Assembly (NCBI GenBank): GCA_020073465.1 | Contig: JAIQFC010000015.1 | Span: 164,074-228,073, forward strand | Reading direction: 5' to 3' | DNA length: 64,000 nucleotides | Origin: Terriglobia bacterium | GTDB taxonomy: Bacteria > Acidobacteriota > Terriglobia > Terriglobales > Acidobacteriaceae | In this document: positions 50,358 to 58,021 of the stretch, one piece after another | How the letters are laid out: every line of letters begins with the position of its first letter | How positions within the stretch are numbered: the stretch's first letter is position 1 | Notes under the pieces: generated by a model | The model's input: the letters and a program-made list of their open reading frames with translations, nothing else | What the model was told of the DNA's origin: nothing | The model's database searches: none | Made by a program: the position numbers and the translations under genes

Positions 50358-51533
50358 TCACAGCATCCTGCCTGCCGCTGCACCCGAAGCCCACGCCCAC
50401 TGAAAGTTGAAACCGCCCAGATGCCCGGTCACATCCACCACTTCCCCGATGAAAAACAGCCCTGGAACCTTACGGCTCTCCATCGTCTTGGCTGAAAGTT
50501 CGTCGGTATCAACCCCGCCTGCAGTCACCTCGGCTTTCTCGTAGCCTTCCGTACTCGAGGGTGTGATGGTCCACGCGTGGATTCGCTGCTCCAGATCGTG
50601 TAACGCCTTGTTCGTCCACGAAGTGGGGGCATGCAGCTCCAGCCAGCGGTCCGCGAGACGATTGGGTAGGAGTCCGCGAAGGTTCGCCCGCAGGGCGCTC
50701 AGATTTCTCGGCACCTCGGGGTCGCGAAACCCAGCTGTGATTTCCTGTCCCGGCGCCAGATCAACCACGACCTGCCGCGACTTCTTCCAATACGACGAAA
50801 TCTGCAGGATGGCGGGGCCGCTCAGCCCGCGATGCGTGATCAGCATCTTCTCCCGAAACTTTTGCCCGTCGCACGAGGCGACTACCTCGGCGGAAACCCC
50901 AGTCAGGTCGCAGTAGTGGGACCGGTCCTCCTCGTTCAACACGAGAGGCACGAGCCCTGGCCACGGCTCGCGAATCTTCAATCCAAACTGCCGCGCCAGG
51001 TCATATCCGAACGAAGTTGCACCGATCTTCGGAATCGACAACCCGCCGGTTGCGACTACCAGCGCAGGCGCGCGAAACTCTGCCTTAGACGCGCGAACAA
51101 CGAACCCGGAGTCACGCGCGACTTCCTCAATCTGCGTATTCAAGAAGATGCTGACGCCGGCATCGCGGCATTCACTCTCCAGCATTCCGAGAATGTCGCG
51201 TGCCGAGCGGTCGCAGAAAAGCTGCCCCAGCGTTTTCTCGTGATACGGAATGTGATGCTTCTCGACCAGCGCAATGAAATCCGCGGGTGTGTAACGCGCC
51301 AGCGCGGACTTTCCAAAATGCGGATTCGACGAAAGAAAGTTCTCCGGCCCGCAGTGAAGGTTGGTGAAGTTGCACCGCCCGCCGCCGGAGATGAGGATTT
51401 TCTTCCCCAGTTTGTCGGCGCGTTCCAGCACAGCAACGCGGCGTCCGCGCCTACCCGCCTCGATAGCGCACATCAGCCCAGCCGCGCCTCCACCCAGAAT
51501 CAATGCGTCGAATGAGTGAGTCACAGCCGTCAC
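50358..51533 (-). CDS. HI0933-like (BaiN-like) flavoprotein / NAD(P)/FAD-dependent oxidoreductase
   Basis: 'ALILGGGAAGLMCAIEAGRRGRRVAVLERADKLGKKILISGGGRCNFTN', 'FFIGEVVDVTGHLGGFNFQWAWASG'. Confidence 0.95.
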   Translation of the reverse strand: MTAVTHSFDALILGGGAAGLMCAIEAGRRGRRVAVLERADKLGKKILISGGGRCNFTNLHCGPENFLSSNPHFGKSALARYTPADFIALVEKHHIPYHEKTLGQLFCDRSARDILGMLESECRDAGVSIFLNTQIEEVARDSGFVVRASKAEFRAPALVVATGGLSIPKIGATSFGYDLARQFGLKIREPWPGLVPLVLNEEDRSHYCDLTGVSAEVVASCDGQKFREKMLITHRGLSGPAILQISSYWKKSRQVVVDLAPGQEITAGFRDPEVPRNLSALRANLRGLLPNRLADRWLELHAPTSWTNKALHDLEQRIHAWTITPSSTEGYEKAEVTAGGVDTDELSAKTMESRKVPGLFFIGEVVDVTGHLGGFNFQWAWASGAAAGRML

Positions 51534-52240
51534 ATGTAGAACAAGCTGAGCCGCGGCAGCCGGTATTTTTCCAGCAGGCGCTTGTGGACATACTGCTTTT
51601 GCAGTTGCTCAATCTGCGAGGACGGCATCTTGCGCCGGTAGGGAACCAGATCGCGGTCCGCTTCCGCGCGGACGGTCACAATCTCCTCGTCCGGCGTCGC
51701 AGCCAGCAGCGCCGCGAAGAGTTTCTCTTCGATCACCGTGAGATGACGCTCCAGGTCCTCGAGCCGCGCCGCTGGCTTCTTGGCTGAAGTCTCCGCCGCC
51801 AGCCTCCGGAGCGTTTGCGCCCCTTCCAAAGCCGCAATGTGAACCGAAACTCCCCCTCGCTCAGGCACTTGCGCCGCCTCCAGCAAGTCTGCATTCCGCC
51901 GCAGGAAGCCGGCGATCGCGTCCGGCTCAAACCCCTGCTGCTGGCGCGGTTTGACCGAACCTTGCCCTGTCCCCACCGCCGCCTCCTTCATATCTTCCGC
52001 CGCTGCCAGCACTTCCTGCGCACAATACGCCAGGCTATTCACCTTCTTCGTTTTCGACGGACGCTGGTCATATCGATCAAACGCCGCGTCGATTCCCCGC
52101 AGTGCCGCCTCCAGAGGAATGCCCGCATCCTTCCAGGTTTCAATCAGCGCCCAATCGAGCGTGGAGAGCAGCAACCCGCCACCCCGGCGGCGCAGGAATT
52201 GCTCCTCAATTTCGGTGAAGTAGTTGAAGTAATTGTCCAC
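51530..52240 (-). CDS. Conserved hypothetical protein
   Basis: Long ORF overlapping the next start by 4 nt (ATGA) and 6 nt from coaX; operonic context. Confidence 0.75.
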   Translation of the reverse strand: MDNYFNYFTEIEEQFLRRRGGGLLLSTLDWALIETWKDAGIPLEAALRGIDAAFDRYDQRPSKTKKVNSLAYCAQEVLAAAEDMKEAAVGTGQGSVKPRQQQGFEPDAIAGFLRRNADLLEAAQVPERGGVSVHIAALEGAQTLRRLAAETSAKKPAARLEDLERHLTVIEEKLFAALLAATPDEEIVTVRAEADRDLVPYRRKMPSSQIEQLQKQYVHKRLLEKYRLPRLSLFYM

Positions 52241-52246
52241 AGCGGC

Positions 52247-53164
52247 TCAGCGGGCAGAACGCAGGCTCGACGACGCGCGCCCGCCGCCTCCATCCCCCGC
52301 CTTGGATGTGGTTTTGGACAAACCTTTCCCCGCCGGCACATCGCGCCGCGCCGCCGCGTTGCGTTCCCAGATGATGCGCAGCCCTTCCAGGGTGAGAGAG
52401 TCGTCCACATCCTTGATGTACTTCGATCCCGTGCCGATCATCTGCCCCAGCCCGCCAGTGGCCAGGACCTTCGTCTCGCTCCCCAGTTCGCGAAGCAGCA
52501 GTTCGAGAATCCCGTCAACCAGCCCGAGATATCCGTAATAGAGTCCCGACTGCAGGCTGCCTACCGTGTTCGACCCGATCACCCGCTCCGGCTTGCGAAT
52601 CTCGACCCGCGGCAGCCGCGCCGTGCGGTCGAAGAGCGCGTCCGCCGAAATCCCGATTCCCGGACAAATCACGCCGCCCATGTATTCGCCCTTGGCTGAA
52701 ACACAGTCGAACGTCGTCGCCGTTCCGAAATCCACGATCACGCAAGGTCCGCCATACTTTTCAAACGCAGCCACCGCATTGACGATGCGGTCGGCGCCCA
52801 CCTCCGCGGGATTGTCATAGTGCACCGGCATCCCCGTCTTGATGCCCGGCTCGATGAACAGCGGCTTCGAATTGAAATACCTTTCGCACACCTGCCGCAG
52901 CACCGGATCGAGCGGCGGCACCACCGACGAAATCACAATCCCGTGAATCCCCTTCGCCTCCAGCCCCGCCATGGAAAACAGATTGCGGAAAAGCACGCCA
53001 TACTCGTCGACGGTGCTCGTCTGCACGGTAGCTACGCGCCAGTTCGCCACCAGCCGCTCGTAGCGCTCAGGCGTATCCGGCTCGCCGCCTTCGTGAACCT
53101 TGGCCACCCGGGCGAACACCCCCAGCACCGTGTTCGTATTGCCCACATCAAGAACAAGAAGCAT
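52247..53164 (-). CDS. coaX: Type III pantothenate kinase
   Basis: 'MLLVLDVGNTNTVLGVF', 'GADRIVNAVAAFEKYGGPCVIVDFGTATTFDCV', 'GGVICPGIGISADALF'. Confidence 0.96.
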   Translation of the reverse strand: MLLVLDVGNTNTVLGVFARVAKVHEGGEPDTPERYERLVANWRVATVQTSTVDEYGVLFRNLFSMAGLEAKGIHGIVISSVVPPLDPVLRQVCERYFNSKPLFIEPGIKTGMPVHYDNPAEVGADRIVNAVAAFEKYGGPCVIVDFGTATTFDCVSAKGEYMGGVICPGIGISADALFDRTARLPRVEIRKPERVIGSNTVGSLQSGLYYGYLGLVDGILELLLRELGSETKVLATGGLGQMIGTGSKYIKDVDDSLTLEGLRIIWERNAAARRDVPAGKGLSKTTSKAGDGGGGRASSSLRSAR

Positions 53165-53278
53165 AGTTGCTTTGTGTCATCCTGAACGAGCCGTTTCTTG
53201 GCGAGTGAAGGACCCGGGCGAGCCGCGTGAAGCGTCGCGCCCTTTGCGACGCAACAGTCGCGCGTTTGGCTCGCATCC

Positions 53279-54226
53279 TTATTTCACGTTCCGCACCGTC
53301 CCGCTCAACACCGTCCGCACTCCCTGCTCCGTCCGCAGCCGCAGGAACCCTCGTTCATCTAAACCTTCCGTCGTGCCGTTATACGGCGATCCATTGTCGT
53401 CGATGCGGACTGCCTTGCCTCGCACCCACGAAGACCGGTCCGCAAAGCGCCGCAAAATTGATGCTCGCGACTCCGGCACAGCGATTAACTCCCGATATTC
53501 GCGGTCCAGCGATTTTAGCAAAGCCGCTGCGAGCTCCACCCGCGACCACTCCGTACCCGAGGCCATCCGCAACGACGTGGCCTCATGCGCAATCTCCTCG
53601 GGAAAACTTGCCTGGTTCACGTTGAGCCCAACGCCCACCACGATGTACCGCACTCGTGTGGCCTCCGAATTCATCTCTGTAAGGATGCCGCAGACTTTCT
53701 TCCCATCGAGCAGCAAGTCATTCGGCCATTTCAAGTCCGGCTGGACGCGCGAATCCACCTGCTCAATCGCCGCCCGTACCGCCAGACCCGCTGCCAGTGA
53801 CAGCACTAGAACGTCCGACGGAGGCAATTCCGGCCGCAAGATCACAGAGCAATAGATCCCCGTCGACCGTGCCGAATGCCAGGTATGCGCTCCGCGCCCG
53901 CGTCCGGCAGTTTGCTCTTCGGCAAGCAGCACGCTGCCCTCGGGAGCCCCATCCGCCGCAGCCGCCATGGCCGCCGTGTTGGTAGACCCAATCTTGTAGA
54001 AGTGATGCAGCTGTGTCTCGAAGATGGTTCCACGCAGCAGGGGCCGCAGAATTTCAGGCAGCAGCAAGTCGGGAACCGACCGCAACTGATACCCCGTTGC
54101 CGGATGCCCCGCCACATCCACTCCCAGCCCGCGCAGCTGCTGAATCAACCGCCACACCTCCGACCGGCTCGACGAAATCTCCTCGCCAATCTTGGTCCCG
54201 CTCACCACAACCGTCGCATTCTCCAT
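53279..54226 (-). CDS. birA: Biotin-[acetyl-CoA-carboxylase] ligase
   Basis: 'GRGRGAHTWHSARSTGIYCSVILRP', 'KWPNDLLLDGKKVCGILTEM', 'VGVGLNVNQ'; start at MENATVVVSG. Confidence 0.93.
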   Translation of the reverse strand: MENATVVVSGTKIGEEISSSRSEVWRLIQQLRGLGVDVAGHPATGYQLRSVPDLLLPEILRPLLRGTIFETQLHHFYKIGSTNTAAMAAAADGAPEGSVLLAEEQTAGRGRGAHTWHSARSTGIYCSVILRPELPPSDVLVLSLAAGLAVRAAIEQVDSRVQPDLKWPNDLLLDGKKVCGILTEMNSEATRVRYIVVGVGLNVNQASFPEEIAHEATSLRMASGTEWSRVELAAALLKSLDREYRELIAVPESRASILRRFADRSSWVRGKAVRIDDNGSPYNGTTEGLDERGFLRLRTEQGVRTVLSGTVRNVK

Positions 54227-54479
54227 CAGAAGCCGCACGATGCACCCCAACCGGAGATCCGTTGGTTGTGGTCCGTGCCCGTGTGCCGCGGACCTGCCCT
54301 GAGCGAGAGTCGAAGGGGACTTCGCCCGCGAAACCTTGCCCTGGCGAGTTGTCGCTCTCTTCTTGATGGGGGAATTATGCGGGAATTGCCAGGAAACAAC
54401 AAATGCGCCGAGCATCGACCATCCATGGCTCTGCTAGACTCTCCCCATGATTATTGGCACCCACGTCCTCTTCTACGGC

Positions 54480-54535
54480 CATGTGGGGACAGCCGCTCTC
54501 GGCTGTCCGGCGGCCCAGGGGCATCGGGCCGCATC
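54480..54535. repeat. REP-like palindrome (family A)
   Basis: CATGTGGGGACAGCCGCTCTCGGCTGTCC. Confidence 0.85.
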
Positions 54536-54747
54536 GCTCGTCACTGCACCGCATCGGTGAACGTCACCACAGGATGCCCCAGCGCAAACTCCCGTCCCAA
54601 AATCCGGAATTCATTCCAGGATCAACAGTATCTGTTCATCAAGATTCAGCCTTGTCATCCCGAGCCCGGCGTAAGCCGGGAGAGGGACCTTACGTCAGCC
54701 CGCAAGCCATTCGTAAGCAGACGAGTCGCAGGTGCATGCCGGGCGAG

Positions 54748-56748
54748 CTAGTGCACTTCGATCGTTGACACGCTCAAAGCCGGAAGCGTCACAGTCAACG
54801 AAGTGCCGCTTGCAGGGATCTGTCCCGTAAGCACAGGCCTCACAGGATTCTGCCCTTGGGCGGAACTCGCCGTGATCTGATATACGGTCGCGGTTCCGGA
54901 CAGAGACAGACCATTGATCGCGGTGACCTGCTGCGAGGTCGAACGATTGATGGCCACGAACACAACCCGTCCCGGCGTAGTACTGTCCGTACTCGCATAC
55001 ACGGCGACCTTTGAGACGTCACTGGACGTTGCCTGGAGCGATGTATCCCCAAAGTTCGCGTTCGCTCCGTCGAAGCCTCGGAAAGCCCGGAAGCCCGCAA
55101 GAGCGTAGTCGTAAGTGCCGCTCGGAGGCCAGAGGTTGGCGGCGAAAAGCCCCTGCGCCCCAAAGATACCCAGCATGTCCGCCTGAGCGATGGTGCCGGC
55201 GATGTGGTTCCAGCCTCCGCCCTCGTACTCGGTAATAGAAAGCCCCTTCATGCCCGGAAATTCGGAATCTATTTTGGCCTGCAGCCGCCCCAGGATGCGG
55301 ATGGGACTGCTGCCGAGTTCCTGGAATATCCACGGATTGCTGTTGCCGTTGTCGTTAAACGTCGGGTCCCACAGGGTCCGCGGGCTCTGTACGATGAGCT
55401 GCACCTGAGCATCAGTCAGCGTTGTGCCATTCATGAATATGATTCGCGTGCCGCCTGCGTCGTAGTCCTCTGGATACCAATGGAAGTCGTACACGTCCAC
55501 CAACGGCTTCCCGTACGCATCGGACGCCGTCTTCATCGCCTGAAGATATTTGTCAGGGAACCAGTTTGTCCCGTTCGGCGTGGTGCTCAACTCCCCTTGC
55601 CAGTTGTAGATGCCTTGAAACCCGTAATGTACCGGTCCGAAGATCACGACATCGGGAAACTGGTCTTTCAGGGCCTGCGTCAAATTGATGGTCTTGCTGA
55701 TGTAGTTGTCCGACGAGACCGGCGTTGATCCCTGCACTTCCAGATGCGTGAAATTCCAGAGTTCCGGCTCGTTATCCAGACTGACGAACGTCGGGTGCGC
55801 CGGGCTGGCTCCGAAGATTCCGGGGAGTTTCTGGTCCATGGCCCAGAGGAACTCGTCCATGTAGACATTCGCATCGCTGGTCGGAGGTGTAGTCGTGAAC
55901 GCAGCGCTTGTGACCGTACTCTTCTTGTCGACCACCGTCTTGAATCGTGTCATGTCAGGGGGACTGACCACGCTGACATTGCCGCTCTTATCCGCAGACA
56001 CCAATCCCTGAAGCTGCACAGTCATGATGCTTGCCAATCCGGCAGACTGATCCGCAGCGATCGGGCCGCGTATCGCCTCTGCGGGCGTGTTTCCTCCGCC
56101 CAGGAAGCTGTCGTTGCTGTAGGGGCCAAAGTCGCTGCCGGCGTTGGACGCATTGTTCTCCCAGTTGTAGGCTGTCCAGCGGTTTCCTCCCATGCGATCA
56201 ATGGTGAAGTGGGGAGGACTGGAGACGCCGGAATACGAGTTGATCCCGTAAATCCAGGGCGAGATGAGCTTGGTCTGCGCAGGATCGATTGTGACCGTCA
56301 CGTCCGGCGGGCCGATGACCGGCGTCGCCGATACTTCTTTGGAGTTCCCACTCTCTCCATTCGCATTTAATGCCGACACTACGTAGTAGTAGACCGAGCC
56401 GTTCGTCAATCCGGTGTCGGTGTAGCCAGCGCTGGTGGGCGCCCCCACCTGCGAATACGGACCTCCACTCGCCGTGCCTCGTTTTACGTGGTAGCTGGTC
56501 GCCCCGCTGCTGGCAGTCCATGAAAGGATTACCTGCTGGTCCCCCACGAGGGTTACCAGTCCTGTCGGTACGCCCGGGGGCTGTCCTCCTCCTCCGCCAC
56601 TTCCCCCGGACGAGCCGTTGCTACCGCACGCTGTCATCAATGCGACGGCAACAATTACCAGCCACGAGCGCCAGAGGCCTGCCTTGGAGTGCCCTAGAAT
56701 ATCGTTTATGTAAGACGCCATTCGCCTATGGTATCCGAGAAACTGCAA
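54748..56748 (-). CDS. GH44-like glycoside hydrolase lipoprotein with N-terminal Fn3 domain
   Basis: Lipobox 'ALMTAC'; Fn3 'PTGLVTLVGDQQVILSWTASSGATSYHVKRGT'; catalytic part 'ISPWIYGINSY...DRMGGNRWTAYNWENNASNAGSDF...SLDNEPELWNFTH'. Confidence 0.83.
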   Translation of the reverse strand: MQFLGYHRRMASYINDILGHSKAGLWRSWLVIVAVALMTACGSNGSSGGSGGGGGQPPGVPTGLVTLVGDQQVILSWTASSGATSYHVKRGTASGGPYSQVGAPTSAGYTDTGLTNGSVYYYVVSALNANGESGNSKEVSATPVIGPPDVTVTIDPAQTKLISPWIYGINSYSGVSSPPHFTIDRMGGNRWTAYNWENNASNAGSDFGPYSNDSFLGGGNTPAEAIRGPIAADQSAGLASIMTVQLQGLVSADKSGNVSVVSPPDMTRFKTVVDKKSTVTSAAFTTTPPTSDANVYMDEFLWAMDQKLPGIFGASPAHPTFVSLDNEPELWNFTHLEVQGSTPVSSDNYISKTINLTQALKDQFPDVVIFGPVHYGFQGIYNWQGELSTTPNGTNWFPDKYLQAMKTASDAYGKPLVDVYDFHWYPEDYDAGGTRIIFMNGTTLTDAQVQLIVQSPRTLWDPTFNDNGNSNPWIFQELGSSPIRILGRLQAKIDSEFPGMKGLSITEYEGGGWNHIAGTIAQADMLGIFGAQGLFAANLWPPSGTYDYALAGFRAFRGFDGANANFGDTSLQATSSDVSKVAVYASTDSTTPGRVVFVAINRSTSQQVTAINGLSLSGTATVYQITASSAQGQNPVRPVLTGQIPASGTSLTVTLPALSVSTIEVH

Positions 56749-56822
56749 TAGGCGAAGACCCTCGTCTGGTCACGAAAGTGGGGCTGGAGACAGGCCAGAA
56801 CGGCCAGTGGGAAAGGTGGATT

Positions 56823-57701
56823 TTAGGCCGCTACCACGCGCAGGCTCATGTCGACCGCTTGCGGGGAGTGGGTCAGTAGCCCGACAGAGATGAAATCTAC
56901 CCCGGTTTCCGCGTAGGCGCGGACATTTTCCAGGCGTATGCCGCCCGAACACTCCAGCGGAATCCTCCGCTCCAGCTTCGCGCAGCGCTCCACCGCGGCG
57001 CGCACGGTCTCCGGTGACATATTGTCGAGCAGGATCGCCTCTGCGCCATTGGCCAGCGCCTGTTCCAGTTCCTCAAACGTGCGAACTTCCACTTCGATCG
57101 GCTGCGAGCCCCGCCGGTTCCGGTGTGCCCGCTCTAGTGCCGGCGCAATTCCGCCCGCCAGCGCAATGTGATTGTTCTTGATCAGGACGCCATCCGACAG
57201 ATCAAGGCGGTGATTCTGTCCCCCGCCGCAGCGCACCGCGAACTTGTCAATCACGCGAATCCCCGGCGCCGTCTTGCGCGTGTCCAGTATCCGCGCCTTC
57301 GTCCCGTGCACCGCTTCCACGAACTTGCGCGTCAAAGTAGCGATCCCGCTCATGCGCTGCAGGAAATTCAGGATCACCCGTTCACACGACAGAATCACCC
57401 GCGCATTGTGACGGATCACCGCCACCGACTGCCCCTTATGCAGCCGCACTCCATCAAAAATTTCCGGATGCGTTGTGACCTCGTAATGCGCCGTCACCGC
57501 TCCGTCCAGCACCGCATACACATCCAGAATCCGCGACGCGCACCCAATCCCCGCCAGAATGCAATCCTGTTTCGCGAGGACCGTCGCCACCGCCCGCTGG
57601 TTCGGATCGATGCAGGCATAGCTGGTCGCATCCCGCGTCGCCCGGTCTTCGAGCAGCGCGTTCTCGAGTATTGCCGTAATCCGTCGCGAATTCCAATCCA
57701 T
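56823..57701 (-). CDS. nadC: Nicotinate-nucleotide diphosphorylase (carboxylating)
   Basis: 'LNFLQRMSGIATLTRKFVEAV...ILDTRKTAPGIRVIDKFAVRCGGGQNHR', 'ILLDNMSPETV'. Confidence 0.96.
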   Translation of the reverse strand: MDWNSRRITAILENALLEDRATRDATSYACIDPNQRAVATVLAKQDCILAGIGCASRILDVYAVLDGAVTAHYEVTTHPEIFDGVRLHKGQSVAVIRHNARVILSCERVILNFLQRMSGIATLTRKFVEAVHGTKARILDTRKTAPGIRVIDKFAVRCGGGQNHRLDLSDGVLIKNNHIALAGGIAPALERAHRNRRGSQPIEVEVRTFEELEQALANGAEAILLDNMSPETVRAAVERCAKLERRIPLECSGGIRLENVRAYAETGVDFISVGLLTHSPQAVDMSLRVVAA

Positions 57702-57704
57702 GTT

Positions 57705-57858
57705 CGTGTAGGGCGGGCGCCCTCGCCCGCCGCTCTTGACTCATGTGGGGACGGGCGACTCGCCCGTCCTGCATAGCCCACGACTACTCATGTGGGGACA
57801 GCCGCCCAAGCCTGCCCTGAGCGAAGCCGAAGGGGCTGTCCATGCGGGTCGAAGACCC
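57705..57858. repeat. Three tandemly arranged family A palindromes, the third with a nested family D element
   Basis: GTGTAGGGCGGGCGCCCTCGCCCGCC / CATGTGGGGACGGGCGACTCGCCCGTCC / CATGTGGGGACAGCCGCCC-AAGCCTGCCCTGAGCGAAGCCGAAGGGG-CTGTCC. Confidence 0.85.
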
Positions 57859-57905
57859 ACCCGGGCCTTCGTGCCGATCATCCTAGCACTGGATCGAGCT
57901 CATCC

Positions 57906-57990
57906 CAGTCGCGCAGCGACGGCATTCATTAGCCCGGCACGTAAGTGCCGGGAAACCCGAGAACGAGAGACCGAGTCCCAGGGACGGCAC
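57906..57990. repeat. Family B repeat, copy 4
   Basis: GACGGCATTCATTAGCCCGGCACGTAAGTGCCGGGA...GAGTCCCAGGGACGGCAC. Confidence 0.85.
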
Positions 57991-58021
57991 AACAACCAAT
58001 TCCCAGCGCAGAAGGTTGGTG

